Below are positions 1 to 8,228 of a stretch of DNA of 26,804 bases, in pieces (positions within the stretch are counted from its first letter, which is position 1; the number at the start of each line of letters is the position of its first letter). Where the stretch lies: assembly GCA_002700865.1 (NCBI GenBank), contig PAFB01000004.1, forward strand, positions 1 through 26,804. Direction: 5' to 3'. A program made the translations under genes and the position numbers. The notes under the pieces were generated by a model. It was not told the origin of the DNA. It worked only from the letters and a program-made list of their open reading frames with translations, and did not search any database. This stretch comes from Rhodospirillaceae bacterium (GTDB lineage: Bacteria > Pseudomonadota > Alphaproteobacteria > UBA7985).

Positions 1-151
1 AAACAGATGAGCCAGATACTCCTCTAATCAAAGCCTCTCAACTGGCCCAAATACTCTGACGACGGACAACACCGGCGAACGATTCTCCTGAGCCCCCTGC
101 ATTCACAGCCGGCTTTGCGCGCGGTCGTCGATCACCAAGACCGCCGCGTGA
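1..151. other. Non-coding stretch downstream of the beta-xylosidase gene
   Basis: I see no convincing gene here. The only structure is a short inverted repeat with arms GCGGTC (121-126) and GACCGC (139-144), separated by 12 nt, just past the stop codon of the GH43 gene. It could act as a weak terminator for that gene, but it has no T-tract on the minus strand, so this is only a suggestion. Confidence 0.3.
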
Positions 152-1771
152 TCAGCCCGCCGTATACTGCGCCGACGTGAAGGTCGATTGCCGTGCTTGC
201 CCCGTCAGGTCTTGCGCTGCCATGCCGATGAAGGTGCCCGTGAAGTTGCCGTGTTCGCCCCGGCCGCCCTCATCAGAGATTTCGAAGCTGCCCAGCACCG
301 GACCAAAGGGCATCCATTCGCTGTCGCCCCAACGGGCGCGGAACTGCAAGTTATCGTCCTGAATATTCACACCAAGATGCAGGACCTCGCCGCGCGGCAC
401 TTCCTCACCTTCGCCGACGGGAAAGGTCAGCGGACAGTCGGGCCAGCCCTTCAGGGTCGATTGAATCATCAGTCGCTTTACACCGTCGTCGTCCTGACTG
501 ACGCACAGGTAATGGAACATCTGGCGACTGTAGTAGACCACCAGGCCGGCCATCTGCTGGAAATCTTCCGGCTCGAACTCCATGCTGGTTTCAAAGTCGC
601 AGCAGAACTCAGTCCGACGCCGCGCAACGAGAGCCTGCTCAAACCAACTGCCGATGGACTCGCGCCCAAACAGCGTCAGCCGCCCCGGATTCTCAGTGAA
701 GGAAAACAGCCGTTCCGGCTCGGGTGAGCGAAGCCACTGGAAGTCGGCAGGCAAGCCCTCACCGGTGGCGAAATCGTAGACGTGCTTCTCTGGCTTAATC
801 GGCACATCGCGGTCTTGCAGCGGCAGGTCTTCGGCTTTGATCGGTTCGATCCAGCCATCGTCGCGAAACCGCATCCGAACAATTCCCGCTTCGCGACCCA
901 TGGGTGAGCGGCGGGTTTCCCCTGACCCCCCGGCCACGCCTGTCTCCACCGGGCGCGAACACAGGAAGCTGTGCAGTGCCGTACCGTCGCCCAGATCGAC
1001 CAGCTGACCATGCCCGACACGTTGAATACCGTGCGTGCTGCCCGAAGTGCTGAGAACCGGGTTCTGCGGGTGAATGTCGTAAGGCCCTGTGATTTCCGTC
1101 GACCGGGCGTGGGTGACAGCGTGTTCATAGCCGGTCCCGCCCTCAGCCGTGATCAGGTAGTAGTAGCCCTCTCGCTTAAACACATGGGGAGCCTCGGCGA
1201 GGCCGATTTCGCTGCGGTGAAAGATGTTTTGTGACCGTCCAACCAGCCGCTGCTGACTGTGATTGTACTCCTGCAACAAAATGCCGCCGAACAGATCCGC
1301 GGGCGGCCTTCGCCCGGGCAGGGTTGCCCGATGATCCCAGACCATATTCAGCAGATATTTCCGCCCATCGTCATCATGAAATAGGGACGGATCGAAACCC
1401 GAATTGTTCAAGTAGATCCCCGGTGACCAAGGGCCGTCGATTGACGGCGCCGTGGTCAGATAATTGGGCGTATCTTTATAGTTCCCATCAAAGCGTTTCA
1501 CGTTGGTGTACACCAACCAGAACAGCCCATCCGCGTAGCTCAAAGCCGGTGCCCAGACACCGCAGCTGTCGGGATTACCGCGCAAGTCCAACTGGTCGGC
1601 CCTGCTGAGCGGACGACAAACGAGTTTCCAGTTTTCCAGATCACGCGAACTATGGATTTGCACGCCCGGATACCATTCGAAGGTGGACGTAGCGATAAAG
1701 AACTCATCGCCCACCTTGCACAGGCTTGGATCGACGTTAAAGCCTCGGAGTATCGGGTTCTGAAAGTTCAT
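152..1771 (-). CDS. GH43 family beta-xylosidase (cytoplasmic)
   Basis: A 539-residue glycoside hydrolase family 43 enzyme that should release xylose from the non-reducing end of xylo-oligosaccharides. The N-terminal five-bladed propeller carries the three expected carboxylates: base Asp14 (in NVDPSL), the pKa-modulating Asp127 (in GFDPSL) and acid Glu193 (in LAEAPH). Asp14 and Asp127 match the numbering of characterised family members. A C-terminal beta-sandwich region (about 345-539) is typical of two-domain GH43 xylosidases. There is no signal peptide, so it acts on imported oligomers. I chose the ATG at 1771 because GAGG lies a few bases upstream and the conserved N-terminus (NPILRGFNVDPS) begins there; an in-frame start 18 codons upstream adds unconserved residues. 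It lies 87 nt downstream of xylA and probably shares its transcript. Some alpha-L-arabinofuranosidase activity is possible. Confidence 0.93.
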   Translation of the reverse strand: MNFQNPILRGFNVDPSLCKVGDEFFIATSTFEWYPGVQIHSSRDLENWKLVCRPLSRADQLDLRGNPDSCGVWAPALSYADGLFWLVYTNVKRFDGNYKDTPNYLTTAPSIDGPWSPGIYLNNSGFDPSLFHDDDGRKYLLNMVWDHRATLPGRRPPADLFGGILLQEYNHSQQRLVGRSQNIFHRSEIGLAEAPHVFKREGYYYLITAEGGTGYEHAVTHARSTEITGPYDIHPQNPVLSTSGSTHGIQRVGHGQLVDLGDGTALHSFLCSRPVETGVAGGSGETRRSPMGREAGIVRMRFRDDGWIEPIKAEDLPLQDRDVPIKPEKHVYDFATGEGLPADFQWLRSPEPERLFSFTENPGRLTLFGRESIGSWFEQALVARRRTEFCCDFETSMEFEPEDFQQMAGLVVYYSRQMFHYLCVSQDDDGVKRLMIQSTLKGWPDCPLTFPVGEGEEVPRGEVLHLGVNIQDDNLQFRARWGDSEWMPFGPVLGSFEISDEGGRGEHGNFTGTFIGMAAQDLTGQARQSTFTSAQYTAG

Positions 1772-1820
1772 AAATACCTCTTGCCGATGCACCCTGATAA
1801 CCACTCGAACCCAACCGCCA

Positions 1821-1834
1821 GCCAAACTTTTGGC
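1821..1834. repeat. Small inverted repeat between xylA and the GH43 gene
   Basis: The arms GCCAAA and TTTGGC flank a 2-nt centre in the 87-nt gap between xylA and the xylosidase gene. It could be an RNA hairpin that tunes expression of the last gene, or a protein-binding site. No T-tract follows it, so I do not call it a terminator. Confidence 0.3.
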
Positions 1835-1858
1835 CTTGGTCTGTGAGCACGAGAGACC

Positions 1859-3175
1859 CTAGACGTACCGATTGACGATGTTCTCCAGCAGTTCCTGACG
1901 GCCGGATTTAGGTTGGGGGCGAAGGTCTTCGCCCGTTACTTTGGCCCGCAGCGCCTCCAGCGTGGTTTCAGGCGCAAGGCATTCTTCGCCCAGCGGCCCT
2001 GACCACCCGGCGTAACGCTCGCTCATCGGCTGGCTGACCGCGCCGTCTTTGAGCATGGCAGCGGCGGCTTTGAACCCGCGTGCGCAGGCGTCCATGCCGC
2101 CAACATGCGCAATCAACAGGTCTTGAGAGTCCATACTCTGTCGGCGCAGCTTGGCATCGAAGTTCGTACCACCGGTGGCAAAACCGCCGCCTTTGAGGAT
2201 CTCGTAGTAGGCCAGCGCCACTTCCGGCACGTTATTCGGGAACTGGTCTGTATCCCAGCCTGACTGATAGTCGTTCCGGTTCATATCGATGGAACCAAAG
2301 ATGCCCAGAGCTTGCGCCAATGCAATTTCATGCTCGAAGGTATGGCCGGCAAGAATGGCGTGGCCCTGCTCGATGTTAACGCGGACCTCGTTTTCCAGCC
2401 CGTGCTTGCGCAGGAACCCGTAAACCGTGCCAACGTCGAAGTCATATTGATGCTTCGTGGGTTCCTGTGGCTTCGGCTCGATCAGGATCGTGCCCTTGAA
2501 GCCGATTTTGTGCTTGTACTCGACCACCTGGTTGAGGAACCGACCCATCTGATCCAACTCGCGCCCCAAGTCGGTGTTGAGCAGTGTTTCATAGCCTTCC
2601 CGGCCACCCCACAGGACGTAGTTCTCTCCGCCCAACTGGTGAGTGACATCCAGGCAGCTTGCGACGGTTGCGGCGGCGTAGGCGTAGACTTCAGGGTCGG
2701 GATTGGTCGCTGCTCCCGCCATGAACCGCGGATGGCTAAACAGGTTTGCCGTGCCCCACAGCAGTTTCACGCCAGAGGACTGCATTTTCCCGGCCAGCAC
2801 GTCCGCAATTTCACGCAGATTGCGGTCACTTTCTGCGAAGCTCTCGCCCTCGGGCCTTGCGTCGACATCATGAAAGCAGAAATACGGCACACCCAGCGCC
2901 GTGAACATCTCAAAGGCCGCATCTGCACGCGCCTTGGCAGCGTCCATAGGGGCGCTCAGTGCTGACTGATTCCAGGCGCGGGGAAAGGCATTCGCGCCAA
3001 ACACGTCGCTGCCTTCCCACACCAAATTGTGCCAGTAACACAACGCGAAACGCAGATGCTCGGCGAGCGTCTTCCCCATGATCACTTCGCTCGGGTCATA
3101 GTGTCTAAACGCCAGAGGATTGAGTGAATCGGCGCCTTCAAAGGCGATAGGCTGATCAAGATTAAAGTAGGACAC
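1859..3175 (-). CDS. xylA: Xylose isomerase
   Basis: Converts D-xylose to D-xylulose in the cytoplasm. It has 438 residues, the normal length for class II xylose isomerases. All catalytic and metal-binding residues are present, one position later than in the E. coli enzyme: His102 and Asp105 (FHDVDA), Glu233 (IEPKPQEPTKHQYD), Glu269 and His272 (EQGHAILAGH), Asp297, Asp308 and Asp310 (WDTDQF) and Asp340. The start codon is GTG at 3175, only 5 nt after the xylB stop. The GGGAG that serves as its ribosome-binding site lies inside the last codons of xylB, so the two genes are translationally linked. The gene order xylB-xylA is the reverse of that in E. coli. Identification is very secure. Confidence 0.98.
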   Translation of the reverse strand: MSYFNLDQPIAFEGADSLNPLAFRHYDPSEVIMGKTLAEHLRFALCYWHNLVWEGSDVFGANAFPRAWNQSALSAPMDAAKARADAAFEMFTALGVPYFCFHDVDARPEGESFAESDRNLREIADVLAGKMQSSGVKLLWGTANLFSHPRFMAGAATNPDPEVYAYAAATVASCLDVTHQLGGENYVLWGGREGYETLLNTDLGRELDQMGRFLNQVVEYKHKIGFKGTILIEPKPQEPTKHQYDFDVGTVYGFLRKHGLENEVRVNIEQGHAILAGHTFEHEIALAQALGIFGSIDMNRNDYQSGWDTDQFPNNVPEVALAYYEILKGGGFATGGTNFDAKLRRQSMDSQDLLIAHVGGMDACARGFKAAAAMLKDGAVSQPMSERYAGWSGPLGEECLAPETTLEALRAKVTGEDLRPQPKSGRQELLENIVNRYV

Positions 3176-3180
3176 GGAGG

Positions 3181-4626
3181 CTATAACTCCCTCATTGCAT
3201 TGGATAACGTGCGATACCGCAAGAGCGCCTCGCGGTAGTCTTGTAAGGTTTCTGCGCGCGGCTCGATGCGTTCGAGGTTGGCTGGTGTTGGCGCTTGGTT
3301 AATGACATCAATAACGCTGCCGCCCGTCGCTGCTGCCCGTGCCAACCGCGCGCCACCCAGCGCGGCGGCATGTTCGGCATTGGGGTTGAGCGTCAGGGGT
3401 CGTTCCAGCACGTCTGCGAGTGTCTGCAACCAGAACCGCGAGCGCGTACCACCGCCGACCGCCGTCAGGTTTTCGATCCGCGCCCCTGCTTGCACCAGCG
3501 CCTGCGCGCAATCTGCGATACTGAAAGCAACCCCTTCCATGACCGCTCGGGTCATCTCAAGCGCACCATCATTGCGGCTGAGGCCAAAGAAGCCACCTTG
3601 CGGGGAATCGAGGTTATGGGGCGTTCTCTCACCGGCGAGATAGGGAAGGAACAGGACCGCGCCCGGACCATTGCTGGTTTGTGGCAGGCGGTCGGACAGC
3701 GCACCGGGCGTGTCCCCAACGGCATCGGCGAGCCAGCTCAGGCTATCGGTGGCTGTCAGCGTGACACCCATCTGAATGAAGCGATTTGCTGCGGCGTGGC
3801 TGAAGCTGTGAACGGCTGTATCGGCATCAGGGGTCCAGCGTTCGTTGACCGTTAGCAGCACACCAGAAGTGCCGAGTGAAACCTGTCCTTCACCATCGTT
3901 GACCGCGCCTATGCCCAGACTGGCTGCCGCGTTATCGCCCGCGCCTCCGGCCACCACGCAAGCCGGGTTCAGCCCAAAGCGCGCGGCGATCTCCCCGCGC
4001 ACCGGTCCCCGCGGTTGATCACTGGGCAGGATAGCGGGCAGCATGTCTGACGGTAATCCAGCTGCGGCACACAGTTCCGCACTCCAATCGTTGCGCGCAG
4101 GATTGAACAGGGCCGAGCCAGCGGCATCAGACGGCTCGCAATGCATGAGCCCCGTCAGCCAGTAGGCCAGATAATCCTTTGGAAACAAAACCTTGTCCGC
4201 CTGCGCCCAGAGGCCGGGCTCATGGTCTCGAACCCATGCCATCTTTGGGGCGGAAAAGCCGGGGAACACGATTGTTCCTGAAACCGCGCGAAAAATCGGG
4301 TTGCTGTCCATCGCTGCCGCTTCGGCACTTGCGCGGGTGTCGTTCCAGAGCAAGCACGGGCGCACCACCTCCCCGGCTTCATCCACCAACACCACCCCAT
4401 GCATATGGCCAGCAATGCCGATACCTGTCACAGCGGCCAAATGCGGCTGAAGCTCGCTGAGGACGGCCTTACAGGCGTCGATCCAGTGGGCGGGGTCCTG
4501 TTCCGACCACCCTTGAGCCGGGCGCGATGTTTCCAAAGGCGCGGTAGCAACCGCGACAACTTCATGGTCAGCATCGAGCAAAAGCGCCTTTAGTCCCGAC
4601 GTACCGAGATCCAGACCCAAGTACAT
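3181..4626 (-). CDS. xylB: Xylulokinase (FGGY family)
   Basis: Phosphorylates D-xylulose to D-xylulose 5-phosphate, feeding the pentose phosphate pathway. The 481-residue length is standard for XylB. The N-terminal phosphate-binding loop is DLGTSGLK (6-13), the substrate-binding motif is HMHGVVL (74-80), and the catalytic base is Asp231 (in GGAGDNAA). The second nucleotide-binding motif, LGTSGV, follows at 251-256. The ATG at 4626 is preceded by CGGTGAT at a good distance. It is the first gene of the unit xylB-xylA-GH43. No XylR-type regulator is adjacent, so regulation may come from the LacI protein upstream or from elsewhere. Binding motifs and linkage to xylA make xylulose by far the likeliest substrate within the FGGY family. 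Confidence 0.96.
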   Translation of the reverse strand: MYLGLDLGTSGLKALLLDADHEVVAVATAPLETSRPAQGWSEQDPAHWIDACKAVLSELQPHLAAVTGIGIAGHMHGVVLVDEAGEVVRPCLLWNDTRASAEAAAMDSNPIFRAVSGTIVFPGFSAPKMAWVRDHEPGLWAQADKVLFPKDYLAYWLTGLMHCEPSDAAGSALFNPARNDWSAELCAAAGLPSDMLPAILPSDQPRGPVRGEIAARFGLNPACVVAGGAGDNAAASLGIGAVNDGEGQVSLGTSGVLLTVNERWTPDADTAVHSFSHAAANRFIQMGVTLTATDSLSWLADAVGDTPGALSDRLPQTSNGPGAVLFLPYLAGERTPHNLDSPQGGFFGLSRNDGALEMTRAVMEGVAFSIADCAQALVQAGARIENLTAVGGGTRSRFWLQTLADVLERPLTLNPNAEHAAALGGARLARAAATGGSVIDVINQAPTPANLERIEPRAETLQDYREALLRYRTLSNAMREL

Positions 4627-4655
4627 AAATCACCGTGTTCATTTGCGTTCAGGAC

Positions 4656-4686
4656 TATGTAGACGTGCTGCGCAGCGGCGAGTCAA
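4656..4686 (-). promoter_or_regulatory. Possible xylB promoter
   Basis: On the minus strand a TTGACT hexamer (4681-4686) is followed after 19 nt by TACATA (4656-4661), about 30 nt before the xylB start. The -35 hexamer is good, but the spacing is long and the -10 is poor. This is a candidate only. Confidence 0.3.
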
Positions 4687-4829
4687 TTGTCTTTCTTAAG
4701 ATCGTAAATTAAAGCGATGGCAGGCACGAAAAGAACAAGATCACCGCAAGCAGACCGTCGCCCCAGCACCGGGTTTGCCTTCCCGAGCCTGACTAAGGTT
4801 AGAGCGTTATTTCTCTGGTGTGGGCAAAC

Positions 4830-4845
4830 GGATAACCGGTGATCC
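4830..4845. promoter_or_regulatory. Candidate LacI/GntR-type operator upstream of xylB
   Basis: GGATAACCGGTGATCC is a 16-bp near-palindrome (one mismatched pair) centred on CG, the usual shape of LacI-family operators; the E. coli GntR site is also centred on ACCGGT. It lies just past the stop of the dehydrogenase gene and roughly 200 bp upstream of xylB, within a 236-nt gap. This is far upstream of the possible promoter, so it may be an auxiliary site, or chance. Confidence 0.3.
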
Positions 4846-4862
4846 TGTTCCCGAAAGGGTGC

Positions 4863-5885
4863 TTAACTCTTGTCCACGGGCCGGGAGCGCATGCGAGACA
4901 CCGTTTCCCGCTCGGCCCGCTTGCAGCGCAGGGGCGGGAGGCCTTGGTCGAGCAGGGCCATATCCTCCAGCACCATATCGCCCATCATCTTAAATGCTGC
5001 ATCCAAGGCACCTGCCCGGTGCGCAGACCGCAAAAAGCCGTTGAGGGAACGGACGGGATGGTTCAGCGGAAGCGGTTCTTCGGGGAAAACATCGCTGGCA
5101 GCGGTGATATGACCGCTTTCCACGGCCGCCATTAGATCGTCGAAATCGACCACATCGGCCCGGCTTAACAGAATCAGACGCGCGCCTTTGGGCATGGCGT
5201 TGAACCGTTCTGCGTTTAGGAACCCCCGGTTCTCTGAGGTCACCGACGCCACCACAAAGACGGTTTCTGACTCAGCCAACAGCGCGTCGAGCGATGCCGA
5301 TCTCACCCCTGCCTCTTCGAGCAGTGACGGCGGCAGCCAAGGGTCAAAAACGGCGATATCAGCGTGAAAGCCGCTGAGAACCCGACGCAGGGCCCGCCCC
5401 AAATCGCCAAAGCCAATAATGCCGATTTTGGAGCCCGACAGCAGGCGGGCATTCGCATTGCCATCGCCGCCCCAAAGCTCCTGTCCCTCTGTAAACGCTC
5501 GATCCGCCGCTGCTACATCACGGGCCAGTGTCAGCGCCATGGCCAGCCCCATTTCCGCCACTGGCAAGGCAAACACCGCCCCCGTCGTCACGACATGAAC
5601 GCCGCGCTGGAACAGAGGTTCGTACGGCATGTTGTTCAGCAGATTGCTTTCGACATTGAAGATACAGCGCAAGGCGCTCATGGCCTCGACAGTGCGCAAG
5701 GTCAGCGGCGGCTGACCAAGGATATAGCGCGCGCGGCTGAGCGTCTGGGGTGAAAGGTTATTCACCTCAGTTTCCGCGACTTCGATCAACTCATAGTTAG
5801 ACCGCAGAACCTCTTCCTGCTCAGGCCGGAAAATAAGCGGGATCGAGCGAGGCTCCGGTGCGCAGATGATCAAGGGCCTGGTCAT
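4863..5885 (-). CDS. D-isomer-specific 2-hydroxyacid dehydrogenase family protein
   Basis: A 340-residue NAD(P)-dependent oxidoreductase of the D-2-hydroxyacid dehydrogenase family, which interconverts 2-hydroxyacids and 2-oxoacids. The Rossmann glycine motif is GFGDLG (158-163). The catalytic triad is recognisable: Arg242 (LLSRADVVD), Glu270 (DVFPEEPLP) and His289 (SAHRAGA). The substrate is not clear; glyoxylate/hydroxypyruvate reductase-like enzymes share this layout. It follows the GH32 gene by 26 nt and is the last gene of the LacI-headed operon, which is unusual because nothing in fructan hydrolysis needs this activity. The ribosome-binding site is weak: GGGAG lies 12 nt before the ATG, so translation may partly depend on upstream ribosomes. 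The family is certain; the reaction is open. Confidence 0.85.
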   Translation of the reverse strand: MTRPLIICAPEPRSIPLIFRPEQEEVLRSNYELIEVAETEVNNLSPQTLSRARYILGQPPLTLRTVEAMSALRCIFNVESNLLNNMPYEPLFQRGVHVVTTGAVFALPVAEMGLAMALTLARDVAAADRAFTEGQELWGGDGNANARLLSGSKIGIIGFGDLGRALRRVLSGFHADIAVFDPWLPPSLLEEAGVRSASLDALLAESETVFVVASVTSENRGFLNAERFNAMPKGARLILLSRADVVDFDDLMAAVESGHITAASDVFPEEPLPLNHPVRSLNGFLRSAHRAGALDAAFKMMGDMVLEDMALLDQGLPPLRCKRAERETVSRMRSRPVDKS

Positions 5886-5911
5886 AAGGATTTCATGCTC
5901 CCGATTGAGGG

Positions 5912-7282
5912 CTAGGGCGTGGGCTGGGGCTTTGAGGGTTTGGGTCCAAAACTGACCTGACTGATGCAGCGCCCTGTTTGAAGATCAAACAGCTCGATAA
6001 CGCCGTTATCAAAGATCAGTTTGAACCTTAAGTCACGCTGCGGTCCCAGGGGCATACGCGCGTCCTTGAACATGGATCGCAGCGCCTGAGGTCGGTCCAA
6101 AACCAGCGTTTGCTCCTCAAAATCAACTGTGAGGACATGGCCAGTCGGCTGGCCCTTGATTAACAGTTCGTGGCTCTGCCGCAGGCCATCGTCGGCGGAA
6201 AAACTCAGCTCCAGCACTTGCAGCGTATCACCATTTGCGGTTGGCCAGACTTTGGGGAAACCGCCCACTTCGAGGCCCTGACCGTTGTCAAACAGCTGGA
6301 GCTTCCGTGGCAGCGTCAGGCAGCCGCGCCAGGGGTCTGTCGGCACCTTGTTCGCATAGGGCCAGTTGCTCATCCAGCCGATATACAGTTTGTCATTATC
6401 CGGCTCATCAAACCACGTCGAACCGGCATAGTTGTCCGGGCCAAAGTCCAGCCAACGGGCGCCCTGTGAAGCGTCCCAGTGGAACTTCACGCCGTCGAAA
6501 TTTCCGATGAAGTACTGAATTCCGCTGCCACCTGCCAGCGCGCCATCGTTAACGCTCATCAGCAAAACCCAATGAGTTGAACCCTGCGGATCGGTCAGTT
6601 GGAACAGGTCAGGCACTTCCCAGACACCAACTGTGCATCCACCGCTGAAGGCACTGGCAAAGGTCCAGTCAATGAGGTTCGGGCTGGTGTAGAAATAGCA
6701 CTCACGATGCGCCGAAATCGCCATGACCCATTTCTGAGTCGGCGCATGCCAAAATACTTTGGGATCGCGGAAGTCCTCTTTGACCGCTGGCATAATCGGA
6801 TTGCCGCGATAGTGCTGCCAGGTAAGGCCACCATCGACGCTGGTCGCCAGTCCCAGACTCTGGTTGTCGTAGCTGAATATCGCGGTCAGGTTGCTCGTCC
6901 CCGGACCGGCAAACAGGCCGCTGGAGTTGTGTCGGTCATTGACGCAGCAACCGCTAAACATGGTGCCGTGTTCATCCGGGTATAGCGCTACGTCGTGGTG
7001 CTCCCAGCTCAGCAAGTCACGGCTGGTCGCGTGGCCCCAGTGCATTGGTCCCCAAATCATTGAATCCGGGTGAAACTGATAGAAGAGATGGTACAGGCCA
7101 TCGTGATAAATCATGCCGTTGGGATCGTTCATCCACATCCGCTTTGGCGTAAAGTGCGCTGAGGGACGCCACGGCTCCTGCCCTACAGGCCACTGCGACT
7201 GCGGTTGGTTAGCCGCGTGGTCTGCGGCGGAGTGATTATTGACATCAACAATGGGTGTTGGGTCGTCGTGAAAGGCTGTCAT
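5912..7282 (-). CDS. GH32 family beta-fructosidase (fructan or sucrose hydrolase)
   Basis: A 456-residue glycoside hydrolase family 32 enzyme that should hydrolyse terminal beta-D-fructofuranosides such as sucrose or short fructans. The three catalytic motifs are in order: nucleophile Asp53 (WMNDPNG, 50-56), transition-state stabiliser Asp173 (FRDP, 171-174) and acid/base Glu222 in WEVPDLF (221-227). The last motif normally reads ECPDLF, and here Val replaces Cys. The protein lacks a signal peptide, so the substrate must be imported, consistent with the ABC permease genes directly upstream. The gene begins 6 nt after the permease stop, with AAAGGATAA as ribosome-binding site. The propeller is complete; the C-terminal beta-sandwich is somewhat short. 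Sucrose versus inulin- or levan-type oligomers cannot be separated from the sequence. Confidence 0.93.
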   Translation of the reverse strand: MTAFHDDPTPIVDVNNHSAADHAANQPQSQWPVGQEPWRPSAHFTPKRMWMNDPNGMIYHDGLYHLFYQFHPDSMIWGPMHWGHATSRDLLSWEHHDVALYPDEHGTMFSGCCVNDRHNSSGLFAGPGTSNLTAIFSYDNQSLGLATSVDGGLTWQHYRGNPIMPAVKEDFRDPKVFWHAPTQKWVMAISAHRECYFYTSPNLIDWTFASAFSGGCTVGVWEVPDLFQLTDPQGSTHWVLLMSVNDGALAGGSGIQYFIGNFDGVKFHWDASQGARWLDFGPDNYAGSTWFDEPDNDKLYIGWMSNWPYANKVPTDPWRGCLTLPRKLQLFDNGQGLEVGGFPKVWPTANGDTLQVLELSFSADDGLRQSHELLIKGQPTGHVLTVDFEEQTLVLDRPQALRSMFKDARMPLGPQRDLRFKLIFDNGVIELFDLQTGRCISQVSFGPKPSKPQPTP

Positions 7283-7288
7283 TGCGGA

Positions 7289-8224
7289 TTATCCTTTCAC
7301 GCCGGTTGCTGCGATGCTGGCGATAAACGCGCGCTGAAGCAGCAGATAGAAAATCATCACAGGCACGGAAATTATGCTGAGGTAAGCCATGATCTCGCCC
7401 CAGGCAGTGTTGAGTTGAAAGAAGTACTGCAGCCCCACCATAATCGGTCGGTACTGCTCGGTCTGGACCACCATGTTCGGCCAGATGAACTGGTTGTTGT
7501 ACATCTCGATGAATTTCAGGATAGCAACGGTCGCGAAGATTGGGCCGCTGAGCGGGAGCACGATGCGCGCATACACCTGAAACCAGTTCGCGCCGTCCAC
7601 GCGCGCAGCGGCAACCAGGTCCTTCGGCAGATCTTTGAAATACTGCACAAACAGGAACACACTCAGCGCATCGGCGATAAAGGGAATGATTTGAACATGG
7701 TAGGTGTTGAACCACCCGCCTTTGAGCGAGACACCGGCAAAGGTGATCAGCTCACGATTACCATCGAACCACGGCAGGTTATTAACGATCAGCAAAAGCG
7801 GAATCGCTCGGGTTTCAAAGGGGACAATCATGGTTGCCAGAATCACCGACAGCGCGACCGCCCTCCCCCACCAGTTCAGAAACACCAGCGCAAAGGCGGC
7901 CAGTGAGGCGAGAAACAGCGTGCACGCCATAGTGATCGCAGTGACCAGCAGGCTGTTGAAGATAAACAAGCGAACGGGCGCGCGGTTAAAGGCCTCGCGA
8001 TAGTTATCCAAGCTCAATTCGTTAAGCGGTACCGGAAGAAAGGCTCGGAAGTCGTTGGAATGCTGCAGCAAGGTCGCTGTCGGCTTGAACGACGACATCA
8101 GCATAAACAGGATGGGGAACAGGAATACGAAGGCCAACGCCAGCAGCGGCAGGTAGCGCGCGGCGAAGAGCACGGCCTCGCGCGCTTTTGGCGTTGCGGT
8201 TGCAGCTTGAATGATACCGTTCAT
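7289..8224 (-). CDS. Carbohydrate ABC transporter permease (MalG/UgpE type)
   Basis: A 311-residue inner-membrane permease of the carbohydrate uptake family, partner of the next gene upstream. The first membrane helix is at about 23-46, and further helices lie at roughly 86-115, 120-148, 175-196, 222-245 and 280-302. The cytoplasmic EAA loop that docks the ATPase is clear at 203-223 (LVAAARVDGANWFQVYAR). About 20 residues (150-171) are inserted before the conserved helix that starts FNTYHVQIIPF. It starts 4 nt after the previous permease gene, with GGAG 8 nt before the ATG. Given the following GH32 gene, it probably imports fructose-containing oligosaccharides. No ATPase gene accompanies it. 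Confidence 0.92.
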   Translation of the reverse strand: MNGIIQAATATPKAREAVLFAARYLPLLALAFVFLFPILFMLMSSFKPTATLLQHSNDFRAFLPVPLNELSLDNYREAFNRAPVRLFIFNSLLVTAITMACTLFLASLAAFALVFLNWWGRAVALSVILATMIVPFETRAIPLLLIVNNLPWFDGNRELITFAGVSLKGGWFNTYHVQIIPFIADALSVFLFVQYFKDLPKDLVAAARVDGANWFQVYARIVLPLSGPIFATVAILKFIEMYNNQFIWPNMVVQTEQYRPIMVGLQYFFQLNTAWGEIMAYLSIISVPVMIFYLLLQRAFIASIAATGVKG

Positions 8225-8228
8225 GGCG

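Noticed and set aside
4830..4860. Terminator after the 2-hydroxyacid dehydrogenase gene
   Set aside because: The palindrome at 4830-4845 has essentially no loop and no T-tract; an operator is the better reading, and no other terminator-like hairpin is visible in the gap.
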